The notes below the pieces were generated by a model, which worked only from the letters and a program-made list of their open reading frames with translations, did no database searches and had not been told where the DNA came from. 59,566 bases of DNA. Source: a virus. Shown here piece by piece: positions 1 through 12,947 of the stretch (position 1 is its first letter; the number at the start of each line of letters is the position of its first letter). The position numbers and the translations under genes are program-made. The stretch is taken from the IMG/VR virus record IMGVR_UViG_3300033999_000053, positions 1 to 59,566 of that record, one strand, 5' to 3'.

Positions 1-118
1 TTTTATTTCCATTTATATCATAATTATATAATAAAAAATTAGCAGATGAACCATCATCAGGGTCATTATAAAATGCCATATCGACAACAACTCTATTATT
101 TGAGTTAATCATCTTAAA
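1..118 (-). other. Out-of-frame continuation of the tail fibre
   Basis: After the A9 run the shifted frame stays open to the edge of the window. It encodes a sequence of the type KMINSNNRVVVDMAFYND, which looks like the usual fibre C terminus following IIISPSEKK. This is either a single-base homopolymer error in the assembly or a real slippage or phase-variation site. Confidence 0.55.
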
Positions 119-3100
119 TTTTTTTTTCACTAGGAGAAATAATTATTCTATCTCCATTTGCCGTACTTTCAAATAACCCCCTAATAGCTACATCTCCACT
201 TGTACCCCATGAAATATTTCCATTTGCTAAACGTCCACTACCATCAGATCTTATTTCATTTGGATAAATACCCCCAACTGGAGTACCTGTAAATAATTGT
301 CCATTTACTGTTAAATTACCAGCAGTATCTCAATGTATTCCATTATTTGCTATATATCCAGAACCATCTGCTTCTCAATGTATTTTATTATTAGCTAAAT
401 AACCTGAACCATCAGCATTAAATCTTACTTTATTAGCACTTGCAGATATTACTCCATTTACACCATCTATTAATAAATTAGGTATATATCCAGACGGTGG
501 AGTGTTATCAGATCCCAAACTAACTGCATTACCATTAGCATCTATCCCATTTTGAGAAATCATTGTTTGATCTACAAAAGCAAAACCAGCTATATTAGCT
601 TTCTCTGCCAATATTAATCCTGTAGCTATTGCTTCAAATGATTCTCCAAACCTAAGTCAATGATCTGTATCTTGTCCAGGTACTGGTTGAATACCAGTAA
701 ATTGTCCTGCTGTATCAGTAGTTCTATAATATACTTCTTGAAACTTAACTATATCTAGTCTAGTAGTACTACCATAATATATTGCACTATCTGAGTAGTT
801 ACCCCTATATACTATCGGTACTCCAGTTCCAGGAGGGCCTTGTGCTCCATCATATACTAATGCAATAGTAAATACATCTGAAATTTCTCCATCAGAAGCT
901 TTTACAGAAATAGTGCTAGCTGTAACATTTAAAGGATTTACAGTAACTGTATTACCAGACCTACTTAATCCTGCTGGTACAGTAGTTGAAAAATTTCCTC
1001 CATTAGTACTATAAGTCCATTCTGTAATAGTAGTATTTACTGGAGTACCTATTATATTAAAATTAGTATTAGGTTCTCTACCAGAAGCAGTTACTTTTAT
1101 TACTTGAGTACTTCCTGTTAGAGAAATAGTTTTTCCATTTGAAGATAAAGAGTAACTAAATTGTTTTATTATTGATTGACCTTCTACTACAATTGTTATA
1201 GGAACCATACCACTACTAGATACCATACTAGTTGTTACAGAAAATGTTATTACACTATTATTTACTGAAGCAGTCATTCCTGTAGGCATAGTTCCAACTG
1301 TTATTGATGTTGGAGTAACTTGTGTAGTTCCTTTATAAGCTAATACACTAGCAGAAGTTGAGCCATTTATAGCAGCGCCATTTATTGCCGGAAATATATG
1401 GGTTTCATTAGACAATATTACATTAATAGCATCATTACCTTTTGTTCCTGGTAATCCATCGAAGGAGAATTTAGCTCATAAAGCAGGTCTAGAAAATGGA
1501 CTTCATGTACCACCTACTCCTCCAATACCTCCACTTTTTGTTCTTGAACTTACTCATTCATAAATTGCGTCAGAATTTACCCCTTGTGGTTCATCAGTCC
1601 ATCCAGGTGGAACATAATCATCTGTTTGAGAAGTTGGAGGTATATTACTATCAGTCCCAAATTCGTCATTATTATTTCTGGTATATATGTACTCAATAGA
1701 TTTACCGTCTTTTCCATTTATGCCATCAGCTGCATACATAGATCAATGCGCTGGGTTAGACCAGGCAGACCAAATACTATTTACTTTCTGTCTTTTACAA
1801 ACTCATTCAAATTTATATTCTGAATCTGGGCCAACTGGATCAGCTGTTCAGCCATTAGGGATATACCCATCTGTATTTTGACTATCAGGCTTTAAAGGAG
1901 CAGCATCAGTAGTAGTTCTTGTAAATATGTATTCACTACTTTCTCCATCTACACCAGAATCTACTTTTACAAATGTTTGGTTCTTAGAAAAACTAAAAGT
2001 AGTACCATCAAGCCTGATTCCTGTTATATTGAACAATATATTGCCAGAATTTACTTCTGCATTTATTCCAGTTATAGGAGTAGTTTTAAGGAAAGTTTTT
2101 CCGTTTAAGGTAGTTTGTACTAGATCTCCAACTGTAACATTTGTTGGAACTACAGAAACTGTATAAGTACCTCTTGTTGTAGCTCCGACTTTATTATAAA
2201 CTAACTCAGTATTTCCTTCATATACATGTAATTCTGCCCAAGTATGTAGAAAATTTGTATCAGTTCTACCTATTGCTAAACTGTCATTAATTAAAACTGC
2301 ATATATACCATCTTGTGGTTGAATAACTGCTGGAACACCACTATCTACCCATTCAGTACCATTTCAAGTTCATCAAGTACCGTACATTATTTTAGGAGCT
2401 TTCATTTGCTGAATAGTTCCTGTAAAATACACATTATTTAAATATACAGAATATCCTGTTAAACCAGTTAGTCCTAAAGCATTGAGATTAGATAGATCTC
2501 CAAATTGGGCTGCTACATTAAATTGTGTAGATTCCCAATCATTCATATTTATTAAGAATCTTTGATAAGTTCTGGTTTCATAAGCAGAACTTTGTCTGCT
2601 AGTATCAATAGTGTTACCAAATGCAGCAAAATGCATAAAAGGTTCTGGTTGAATCTGTCTAGAGTATCTTTCAGATATAGGTCTTAAACTATATCTAAAT
2701 CTACTATTATTTTCAGAAGGATTAAGAAGCTCTTCTACTTTAAAGTAGGAAGTAGCAAATCCTTTTATAGCTCTATTGTTCCTACTATCATCTAAATCAG
2801 AAGTTGCATTATTTGAGTCTATTACAGAGTGAAATATACCCATACATAGGTCTCCTACTGCAACTGCTCCATATTCTCCTGGTTCTAGTTTAAGAGTAAT
2901 AATTTGATTTTGGATATCAACAGATTCTATTATACCACCTCCTGGTGATCTTCACTTATCTCCCATGTAAACTTCAATTCTGTTGAATCTTAGTTCTGGA
3001 ACTTGTAATCAGTCTCTAAGTGTTAGAGATTGCAGTTCTGCATCTGCATTCTCATTTATTATTCCTCCTCTGAAACCACTCTGATAATCGCCTAATTGAA

Positions 3101-3452
3101 TTCCTTTATTAAATCTTATTTTACCTTCAGCTGTGTCAGGCATTCTTTTAGACAGATAATAGTCATCATATCCTAGTAATACATCTCTTATTTCTTGTAG
3201 TACTCTAGCAGCAGAGAATATATTAGAATCAGTTGGCTCAGTTAAAGAGTCTCCAGATGTTATTAATGGTAAAGAAATACCTTCTCCTAAAGCTGACACA
3301 TTTAGATTATAATCATCTATTAATGTTTGTAAAGTACTTAATAACTTATTATATTCAGCCGCTGAAAGATAATATACTGGATCATTAGGAGGAATTACCT
3401 CTGGATGATTTTGTTTATTTGGAGTTAGAGAGGTTAAATTGTCTATTGGCAT
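114..3452 (-). CDS. Large tail fibre / host-specificity protein (frameshifted near C terminus)
   Basis: Reads as about 1112 residues from ATG at 3452 to an in-frame TAA at 114-116 when TGA is Trp; at least ten TGA codons are crossed (for example at 375, 1554, 1848 and 2373). The middle holds repeated modules with the pattern D-G-x-S-x-E-Y-I-(F/Y)-T-R (near 1690 and 1930), a collagen-like GAQGPPG stretch near 830 and Ig-like segments. The C-terminal part has DGSGYLANN-type repeats seen in phage fibres. It starts 22 nt after the 1257-residue gene upstream, so it closes the tail operon here. The frame is lost in a run of nine A (119-127), and the next frame continues sensibly to the window edge, so the real product is probably longer. 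Family known only as a fibre type; receptor not inferable. Confidence 0.75.
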
Positions 3453-3473
3453 TTGTTAAATAATTTATAATTA

Positions 3474-6400
3474 TTAGAATATAGTTGTAAATGGAGAACC
3501 AAAACCTGTAAGTAATTCTTCCTCATCTTCAGAATCCATATTATTAAGTGATATTATATCTTTCTTTTGTTCATTTCATTCAAATCCATCTCCAGTTACT
3601 TCAAAAATAAGTGAATTTGGTTCTACCTTATTTGATATTATTTTTAGGTTATCAAATATTTTTTGAACTCCTTCAGAATCAGCAACTACAAATTCAAATT
3701 CAAATGGATGCTGTTCTTCATATCACTTAGTTGGTTCTATATTTCCTTTTTCATTAAAAGTTCCTGCAAAACCATGTTTATATAAATAATTACCAGCTGC
3801 TGTATGAACATTTGTATTTGCAAATGTATAAAAAATATTGTTAATATTTTCTGAAAACTCTGGAAATCATGAGTACCTAGTTACTCACTTTTCTAGTATC
3901 TCATTTCAACATAAATGTCATTTCTTTGTACCATATTTAAATACAAATAACACATCATGTTTAAAAGCATTATAGTGAGTCTTTATAGAGTGTACATAGA
4001 TTGTATTATCTCTATCAGATTCTCTTAAGTTTATATTATCATTTAAGAATTTTTGAATCTTTAAATCAGAAATTAACTCTATGGTTTCTCCATTAGTTCT
4101 TCATATTTTTTTAGCAACTGTATCTATTCCATAGATAAATCTAGAAGTTTTAACTACTGAATCTGGTCACAAAGATCCAAATGTATTAGAAATTACTACT
4201 GGATTTTTAGGAAGTACGTTATCAGTATTAATATAAACATTCTCTCCAGATTCATTAGTCATCATAGCCCTTTCGTTAACTGGTATCATTAATATACCAT
4301 GTTCCATCACAGCTACTAGAGTGCCATACCATTCTACTAATTTAACTAGAGCTCCGTACTCCATAGAGTAGTCTTGATAATTTTTAGATAAGAATACTCT
4401 ATTACCATTTACAAATATAGCTTGTTGTAATACATTAGAATAATATATCCTAGTTGAAAATGTGTCTTTTATAAAAGGTATATCACCAAGTTCATAATAG
4501 TACCTATCACCAGTAGTTTTACTAATACCACTATTTAGTACTCTGGATTCTGGAAGTTTTATATTTTTATCTATACTTTGTAATGGAAAGAAAGATCTCT
4601 TCATGTGAAACACAGCTTCCTCTTCTGGCCTACTAGAATCAATATCTCTCATAGCCAAATTTACATTACTACATACTTTAAATGTTACCCAGTTTCCTAG
4701 TCCTACGGCATTTATGTCTGGTCTATTTAGTTTATCATACCCAAATATTCCATTTAATTCTGAATACTTTTTAAAGCTTTTATCTTCTGGATCTATTATA
4801 CCTTTAAGAGGCTCGATTGCAGCATCTTTATATATTAAAGACTCAATCGATATATCATCTTTATAAGTAAATATAGGCAATAATTTATAATAGCTTAGTT
4901 TTTGGTCTCTATTACCTTCATAATCTACGGATACTGAAGCTTTTTGTACCACTCTTCAATTTTTATACCATGTATATCTATCTACAATTCTATTATTTGT
5001 AGGTAATTCTGGATCTTTAAAATTCCAATTCATTCTATGAGTATAGGTATTTATATAACAGTCACCTCTATAGAATACATCAGTCTTATTATTCACTACC
5101 TTAGCTCATGATATTTTATCACTTACAGGAAAAAATGGACTAGAATCATGTGCCCTAAGTTTAAAATAATCTTTTCAGTATAAATCAAAGTTGTAACCTT
5201 TTTGATATATATTATAATATGTAGCTTGTTTAATATTACTATAATCTGTACCTATATAAGTATTAAATATACCCCTAATTTTAGAATTAGAATTGTTAAA
5301 AAAGTTTAAATCATCTATAGGAGTTAGTGGATTGGAATAGTCCCCATAAAATACATCTTCTGCTTTATATGCTGCTATAGCATCTCCTGCTTTACTAGAG
5401 AAATTATACTTATTTCCTCTTGTTAAATCTATTTCTGGCTCCACTAATAAAAGTCCAGTATTAATCATGAAATTGTTTATACTTACTCTTTCTAATTCCC
5501 CTAAGTAATAATGAGAATTGTCTGAGCTACTCTTTATAAATGATCTGCCTTTTATGGGATCTTCATGAGGTTGGTATTTACTTTCTATAAGAGTGTATTC
5601 TGCTGAATTAAAATATGTATTATATATTTCAGTTCTTAAGTCAGCTTCTGGACATAATAGTGCATTATTTACTATTTTGTCTTGTGGTACTTTAAATATA
5701 GAACTTCCAAGAAATGGTTTTCCATTTACATCTTTAGTTAAAAATGATTCTATTATATAATCAGAATTAACTTTAATAACTGGTAATCTTCCGTTTACAG
5801 TAGTTGATATACCAACAGCTTGAGCTAGTATAGTAGGAATTCTTTTTTGTCTTACTATAAAGAATCCTAAGGTAAATGCAGGTAATCCTTCTAATTTATT
5901 TGTGATAACATCAGAATGGAATTTAAATCTTATACCTATAGGCCTAATACCATTGTTAGAAAATACAGGATTACCATCATTTACTATTTTAAATATACCT
6001 TTATTATTATCTAAACCATTAGTACCTTCTATTATATTATCTTCTTCAGTTTCTATAATATTACCTCTTATATTTTTTGATAATTTTATATCACTTCATA
6101 CATAAGTAGTACTTAGTTCTTTAGTTCCCCTAATACTAAAGACTGGGGATAATGTATAATCATTTAATATATATACTATACCAAATCTATATATTTCTTG
6201 ATCCCAGTATCCTAATCTATAATATATATTATTTACATTATAATATTCATATCCTTTAGTATAGCTTACTGTTTCTTCATAATTATGGTTTAAATTACCT
6301 ATAGTTTCTTCATTAACTATTTCTGGAGTTATAAATAAACTAAGATTTGCTAAATATTGATATAAATCATATTTTTTAGTAATGTTTCCAGCAAATGAGA

Positions 6401-7247
6401 TATTTTGACAATTCTCAAGAGTTTTTGCTGAATCAAACTCAGCATATCTTATATTAATATCATCAATAGATATACTCTCATGCTGTTCGTAGCCAGTAAT
6501 TGTTATTGGAGTATTTAACCCCATAATTTTATATTTATCTACTATTCTATATGCGCTAGTTATATCTTCAGAACTAGTTCCAGTAGTTTTAGTATAGTAG
6601 ATATTTACATAGGTGTAAGCCATATCTACATTATTTACATTTAGTTTGATTGACTTACCACTGTCTTCATTTAGTTGACCACCTCTTATATATTTAGGCT
6701 GATTAACATTTCCTATATGACATACTACTTTTCCACTTTCTGCTATAAAATCTGATTCATTACCATCTGAATCTGCTAATTTTATATAGAAAGTATAATT
6801 ACCAACAGGCATTCTTCCACCTTCAAAGATGCCTACAAACTCTATATTAACTAAACTATTTACAGATTTTACTAAACTAGCTTCTACCTTAAAGTTGTCC
6901 TCAGTATATATATTAGTATCTAAGTTACCTTTTCTATCTCCTATTTTATAATTAAGAGAATCAATAAGATAGAATCTAGAATTAACTATTTTAAGTGGGT
7001 TAACTCTATCATTTAGTATTAGGTTAGCAGAACCATCATATGACTCTTCTATATCTATATCTATCGGAGCTTTAGTACTTAGTCCAGCCTTAATAGCATT
7101 AATTCTTAAACTAGTTAGATCCCTGTAAGTAGTTGGATTCTTTACTTTTAAATTAAAGAATGGATTATACTTGTATATTAGTTTGCCTTCTTCAGGATTA
7201 CCCTGAATAAGGTTACTAAAGTCTATTACTATATTTGGTAAACTCAT
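3474..7247 (-). CDS. Very large conserved crAss-like tail protein (muzzle/tail-hub candidate)
   Basis: 1257 residues from ATG 7247 to TAA 3474 with TGA read as Trp (in-frame TGA at 6096, 5175 and 4167 among others). It contains many beta-rich, Ig-like segments and no signal peptide or membrane segment. Its place, directly after the 739-residue gene and before the fibre, matches the end of the crAss tail module, where the large muzzle/hub proteins are encoded. The role is inferred from gene order and size only. It could instead be a receptor-binding platform protein. Spacing to the upstream gene is 27 nt and to the downstream fibre 21 nt, so it is cotranscribed. Confidence 0.6.
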
Positions 7248-7274
7248 TATTTTTTCATTATTTTATAAGTACTA

Positions 7275-9494
7275 TTACCTAGTTCCAGAAGACCTTCTAC
7301 CAGAAGCATTATATGTCGTATCAGAGGTTCTAGAATTGATATATGTACCACTAAGTCTTATTGGATTAAATTGTGAAGATTCTCTAAATAATATATATCC
7401 TAAATCATTACTTCCCAATTTAACATAGCTTATGTTTGATTGTGGCCTAATATTTCTATACTCACCTTCCAATACTGGTTGTGCATTTATTATTTTATAT
7501 CCATATCTTATTGAAGTTCTTCCATATACTACTAAATCAGTTCCAGTAATTATCATATCAAAATGTGAAAAACCAGATTCTTTAACAAAATACATTCTAT
7601 TTTCAGATATTTCAAATGTAGCTTGTGGATCAGTTTTTACTATTTGTACTCTATTAGGTAAATTAGAATCAAATAAACTATCTATATAATCTCCAAGTTC
7701 ATCTATAACTGGTTCTAAATCAGGAGTTCTGAACATAAGCTCTGTAATTGTTGTTACATCTTCATCTACATATGTAGGAACAAGTTCCAGAATTAATCCT
7801 ATTTTATACGAATCTGTAAAATTTAAATTTTCTTTAAGTATTGTAAATCTTACATTGTTAAAGCTAGGATGAGAAAAATTTATATCTACACTTTTTGTAG
7901 AATCTATATATACTTTAAAAGTTCTTCCATCAGTAGATTCATATGGAAGCATAGTTGCAGCATTATCCTGATATATAGTTAAAGAACCATTCTTAATTTT
8001 TTTAGATGACTCCATTTCTAGTGGAGCACTGAATTCTAATTCTATAACAGACTGTGAACAGAATGGATCAGATACCAATACTGGAAATGTTTGTAATTTA
8101 TTTGTTATACTATCTCTTATGAAAGCATCTGGAAAAAGATCATTATTAGTAATATTAATATTTTTAGGTAATCCTTTGTCAGATACTTCATAAGTACCTA
8201 AAACATTGTATGTATCTTGAGGAGGTGTATAATCTCATCTACAAAATACATATGGAAGATTATTTAATAATTCTTGTTCTAAGTTAGTATTTATATATCC
8301 ACTTTCTCCTATTAAAGCTACTGCTTTTATAGCTCTTTTTCCTTCAGATGGAATACACTCACTTTCTTGTGCACTAAATCCTACATTGTTATATTTTTCA
8401 TTTAGTAGTACATAATTCGCAATTGTATATTTAGATTTAAATTCGTCTGGAAAAGAACTTCAATCCAATTCTTCATTTGTATTAATATATTTAAATATTG
8501 GTGTAATAGTATAATGCATCATTCTGTTTTTAGAATCTACATTTTCAGATATACTGATTATGCCAGACTGAGGGATTGTAAGTCTATAAGTTTTAACGGT
8601 AGTATCCAAGTCTCCATCAAACTTCTCAACGTCAGTTTTTATGTCTATATTATAACCTATAATTTGTAAAGCCTCTGTATTTTCTACACGTATATCTAAC
8701 TTAAATGTATATATACCATTACCTACTATAAAATCATAGTATTTTATTGGTTCAAAAACTGGTTCACTAATTACTACTTCAACAACTAATCTTCCTTTAT
8801 AACTATATGGGCAGAAATATATAAAATCTTTACTTAATAACCAATGTAAAGAAGTATCAGATGGATTTTCTTGTTTATATTCAATAAATGCATCTCATAT
8901 ATCATCTGTTAAGTCTATTAATCCATTATCAAGTTGTAGATATAATTTTATAATATACAAACCTTTATGGTCTCAATAAGTTCATACATTACTCATGTCT
9001 GGAGCTGGGTTATCCTTACATATAAATGATATGTATCTTCCAGTTTTAAAATAGTCTCTATTTATAACCAGAGATTTATAAAATATATTTGTATTTGTTT
9101 GATTTGGATAAATTAAAGTTGTATCCAATTGCCCATGAAAAGTAGTATAACTAGCTAATTCTGGGCTAGGATAACTACCTATCTCTATTTCATCTAGTTC
9201 TGGTTTTGGTAATCCATCTTGATCTACACCTTTTTTAGCTGATACTATATATAATACTCCACCATATTCTTTCATTCCTAGTGGATAAAAACCCTCACTT
9301 AACTTAACAGATTCTATAGTATCCTTTATTGGTATTCTAGTATTCCCAGCATCATTTTGTAATGAGAGCTCATCTCCATTATATGTTAAGAAAGTGCCAT
9401 TTAGATTATCAGTTAGTATATTATTAGGAACAACTATGGTATTAAGGTCCATATTAAGACCTTGATTGAACAAATTCACTGCTTCCTTCTTCAT
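7275..9494 (-). CDS. Conserved crAss-like tail protein, 739 aa
   Basis: Opens at ATG 9494 and ends at TAA 7275; TGA-Trp codons near 8982 and 8900 join two fragments. The N terminus (MKKEAVNLFNQGLNMDLN) is followed by a segment with NGTFLTYNGDELSLQN and a G-GVLYIVSAKKG stretch, which I associate with conserved tail proteins of crAss-like phages. The rest is mostly beta-rich. Its first 41 nt overlap the end of the 359-residue gene, which suggests translational coupling. Likely part of the tail tube or muzzle assembly together with the 1257-residue product; this is inference from order. Confidence 0.6.
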
Positions 9495-10533
9495 TATATC
9501 CTTTTATTAATTCTTTTCAATGTATAGTTGCTGGTTGTAATTTATAGTTAATTGCTATACCTATAAAAGCAGGATCTCTATACTTCTTATCTTCTATTCT
9601 AAAAACTCATCTTTTAGTATACTTCTTTTTAACTTTTATTCTAAATATATAAGAATAAACAGAATTATATAGAGCAGACTCTAATTGTTTGCTAGCAATA
9701 ACATCTTTAAATTCTAATCATATTCAACCAGCCCTATCATTTTTATTATTTAAAGCTACTCAATCTGCCATTCTGCTTTTTGATATGGCTATATAAAAAC
9801 TATTATCATATTCAGTCTTTTTTCATTTAGCTATCTTGATAAGCTTCTTCCTCATTCTAAATGAGTACTCAGTTATCTGTCTTTCTGGACTTTTATAGAA
9901 TGTTCCAACAAAGAATGATATATTATACATTTTAGACCTAAGAGTAATATAACACCTTTGTTTTATTGCATAATACATTCTAAAATACCCTCTCATTAAT
10001 ATCTTTTTTATTTCCTTTTTTGATAACTTTGGAAATTTTTTATATATTTGTGGTAAAAAGTACTCAAGTTTTACATCCTTAACAGAATACATTTTTTCTC
10101 CTGAATTTACCTTATTCAAGAACTTCTCTCTGTGTTTAGATCCAATATAAAAATTAGTTTTTCTATATCTTGAATCTTTATTTGAATATCTATAAAAGTA
10201 TGTTAACTGATATCCTGTAAAATCTGCTTCTATTAAATCTATATCTTGCATTCTACCTAATTGCCTATGTCTTTTAAATTCTTCATCCTGAAAGATCTCA
10301 AAATCTATATAGAATAGATTTTTTGGCCCAACAAATCTTACTTTATTTTCTATAACATAGGATATTATTATATCTATAGAATACATAAATATACTTCCAA
10401 AATAACTTTCTAGGTTATCTTCCCTGTATGAAAAGTTATTTATAAATCATCTATAATCTTTATCACAGATATCAGACATGTCTCCAGAATATAATTCTGA
10501 TGCAGATATTCCATGATTGAATAGTCACCTCAT
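9454..10533 (-). CDS. Conserved virion protein, 359 aa, unknown role
   Basis: Starts at ATG 10533, one nt after the TAA of the gene upstream, and ends with TAA at 9454 after crossing TGA codons near 10525, 10450, 9825 and others. The sequence is rich in Lys, Tyr and Arg, with hydrophobic segments such as IDIIISYVIENKVRF. There is no recognisable enzyme motif. The position between connector genes and large tail proteins suggests a tail or collar component. The C-terminal 14 codons overlap the start of the 739-residue gene in another frame. Confidence 0.55.
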
Positions 10534-10534
10534 A

Positions 10535-11245
10535 TTAGCGTATAGGCTTGAATGATTTCCCAAATCGTTTTCTATCTCATGAAGTAGATACATTTAGTAT
10601 TTCATCCATTTCATTCTGGTTCAGATAGTCTGGAACTCTTGCTCTAGTACACAATCTTTTCCATTCTTGCTCCATATAACTAGCTAACTGCATAGAGTTT
10701 GCATCTCTACTTATTCTAGCTCCTTTTAGATCATTTATATATGCACAGAATGCAGCTATTGCATCTACTTCTTTTCCTGTTAAGTATGGTAATCCTTCTT
10801 CATCAGCTATAAATCCTTTATATAGGATATATACTTTTTTATAAGGAACATCAAAGTATAAAGTATTTTGTTCTCTCCTATACTTAATAAATCTTCCAGA
10901 TTGATATAGAGCATTGGTATTTACTTTACCTCTTTCGATATATTGCTCTATCCAACCATTACTATTTTGATATGTTAAAGCCTTGTTAGAAGTTTTTTCC
11001 CAATCTTCAAACTCAGCAGTAACAGCTTCTATAATATCAGCATTACATGGCAAATCTACAGCCCAGACTCCTTCATTTACCTTTTCAGGTTCTAAAACAA
11101 TTTTATATAGAGCTGTCTGTTTATTTCCAATTCTATCTCAAGCAACTATACCTATATTTTCAAATTCATCTGGATTTAGTTCTACCCCATATAGTTCTCT
11201 TGCTTGAACATATGCAGTATTAAATGGATATTTAAATTCGTGCAT
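10535..11245 (-). CDS. Connector/collar-region protein, 236 aa
   Basis: ATG 11245 to TAA 10535, joined across TGA codons near 11140 and at 10577. Contains a region (LYFDVPYKKVYILYKGF) with strong beta character, then a helical part with ARISRDANSMQ and a KRLCTRARVPD motif. It lies between the 222-residue gene and the 359-residue gene with almost no spacing, inside the head-to-tail connector block. Probably a ring or collar protein; this is from position only and no family was recognised with certainty. Confidence 0.55.
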
Positions 11246-11256
11246 TATTTATTATA

Positions 11257-11925
11257 TTAATGTGGTTCTTGATTATTTGGTTGTGGTGGTTGAAGAAGAG
11301 CCCTATAATATCTGATTTTCTTCTCAGTTAATCTTTTCTTAACTTCAGTAGATATAAATGTATAGTTCTCTATTTCATCATCTTTACAACAATCATACTC
11401 AGCTACTTGTCTTGGATCTTTAAAAATTCCCACAACTGAAATAACTTCTATTAATGGAGCATTGAATATCCACCCATCATACTTATTATTTTCGTTTGGG
11501 GTGGGTTCTATATAAACATATGGTTTATTAGAATTTCTCCTTAAATACTTATGATATAAGAAAGCTGTAGAAGTATATACTTTAAATTGTACCATTCTGT
11601 CCACTGATCCAATATATTCTATAGCACCATCTGGAATTCCGTTAATTATTTGTGGTATTTCAAAATGTGCTATCGGTTTTGAATAAGTAGCTCTATTACA
11701 AGGACATCTATCCAGAGACTTACAATCTACTTCTATACAATTAATCGCCATGTATAAATCTTCTCTGGGTATCATATTTCTATACATATACTCTTTAATT
11801 ACCTGTAACCTTTCTTCCACAATCTCATCTTCCAATTGTGGAAGAGATATAGTTGGAGTAGAAGTATATCCAGATAATCCAGCTATTACATCATTATATA
11901 TAGCAGATGCTAGTTTTGTTATCAT
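11257..11925 (-). CDS. Conserved crAss-like connector protein, 222 aa
   Basis: ATG 11925 to TAA 11257 with no internal TGA; its Trp codon is TGG. Helical N terminus (MITKLASAIYNDVIAG), a Cys-rich centre (DCKSLDRCPCN) and the pattern P-Y-V-Y-I-E-P-T-P. It follows a strong hairpin terminator, so this gene may be reached by read-through or have its own promoter upstream. The position next to other connector genes suggests a neck or ring subunit. The Cys cluster might bind metal or form contacts, but nothing in the sequence proves it. Confidence 0.55.
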   Translation of the reverse strand: MITKLASAIYNDVIAGLSGYTSTPTISLPQLEDEIVEERLQVIKEYMYRNMIPREDLYMAINCIEVDCKSLDRCPCNRATYSKPIAHFEIPQIINGIPDGAIEYIGSVDRMVQFKVYTSTAFLYHKYLRRNSNKPYVYIEPTPNENNKYDGWIFNAPLIEVISVVGIFKDPRQVAEYDCCKDDEIENYTFISTEVKKRLTEKKIRYYRALLQPPQPNNQEPH

Positions 11926-11936
11926 ATATTTTAAAT

Positions 11937-11968
11937 AAAAAAGGCGGCAGTTTGTTCCGCCGCCTTTT
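11937..11968 (-). terminator. Strong intrinsic terminator after the 306-aa gene
   Basis: A 10-bp GC-rich stem (GGCGGC/GCCGCC flanked by A/T) closes a 10-nt loop and is followed on the minus strand by a run of T. GC-rich sequence is rare here, which makes this hairpin stand out. It is A/T-flanked on both sides and could act in both directions, but only leftward genes are nearby. Confidence 0.85.
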
Positions 11969-11994
11969 AAAGGTTTTTAATTTATAACTATAAT

Positions 11995-12915
11995 TTAAGG
12001 CCCTACAACCAATTCTACATCTGTTACTACACCACCTTCTCCTATTGATTTAATAGGGGAGTGTACAGCAAGAACTGTATTTTCAAAATTAGTTACCTGA
12101 TCAGCTGCTACCCAGAATACATGGTTTGTAACTGACACTTTGTTACCATTCCATATGTCATACTCATCAGACATTACTTCATATTTGAGAGTATATTGAG
12201 AATAGTTACCACCTAGAACAGGTTTTTCATCTTTAAGTATTCCAAATACTCTGGTATTTTCAAGAGTAGGAATAACTACAGATTTTAACATCCATGCATC
12301 ATCTCCAAATCCATTCTTTCCAGGAACTGATACGCTACCTACTGCAAGTTGTTTAATTTCTGGAGTTAAAGTATTCAAAGGAACTGCACCAACTTTTTCT
12401 AATACTATAGACTCAAACCTTTGATCATTAGTTTTAGCTTTAAAAGTTATAGTTTCAGCAGTTGCAGAAGTTGTAAATAATGACCTACCATATTCTGCTT
12501 TAAGTTTGTTGAAAACTTTAACAAATTCAGCAGCATCAGTAGTAGCTGTGCCAGAAGAGGCAATATCTACTGTAATTGGTTGTCTAAAGTCATAAGTAAA
12601 GTTAGCATAGTCAGACTGAGTAGTCCCATCCAATTTAACTTTAACTGTAAGCCTTAAAATATCTCCAGCAGTTACACCACTCAAACTAACTGTTAGTGTA
12701 GCTTCTTCTTTTACACCTGCTTCGTAAGGTCGTTTATAAATACTTTTTATATTATCTTTAAGAAAAGTTCCCGACCCTATTACAGTAATAGATGAATCAT
12801 CAGAAGCTTTTTGTACTTTTTTTACTGGAAGACCAGCACTATCTAATAGGGGATTACCTTGAGCATCTACTGCGTATTGCCCATTTATAATCGTTGTTTT
12901 TGTGTATTGAAACAT
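11995..12915 (-). CDS. Probable abundant virion protein, 306 aa
   Basis: ATG 12915 to TAA 11995; no TGA, with all Trp codons TGG. The sequence is beta-rich with many Val, Thr and Ser and resembles an Ig-like or beta-sandwich structural protein (KEEATLTVSLSGVTAGDILR; EDEYDIWNGNK-like C-terminal part). A strong terminator follows it directly, which suggests a transcript unit made at high level, like the capsid gene. I cannot assign it to a named crAss protein; capsid decoration or major tail/collar subunit are both possible. Confidence 0.6.
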   Translation of the reverse strand: MFQYTKTTIINGQYAVDAQGNPLLDSAGLPVKKVQKASDDSSITVIGSGTFLKDNIKSIYKRPYEAGVKEEATLTVSLSGVTAGDILRLTVKVKLDGTTQSDYANFTYDFRQPITVDIASSGTATTDAAEFVKVFNKLKAEYGRSLFTTSATAETITFKAKTNDQRFESIVLEKVGAVPLNTLTPEIKQLAVGSVSVPGKNGFGDDAWMLKSVVIPTLENTRVFGILKDEKPVLGGNYSQYTLKYEVMSDEYDIWNGNKVSVTNHVFWVAADQVTNFENTVLAVHSPIKSIGEGGVVTDVELVVGP

Positions 12916-12947
12916 AATTTATTTATTTATTTTCAAAAAATAAAAAT

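Noticed and set aside
1496-2166. Plus-strand open frames on the left side
   Set aside because: They are shadows of the recoded fibre gene; composition is low-complexity and there are no neighbours in the same direction.
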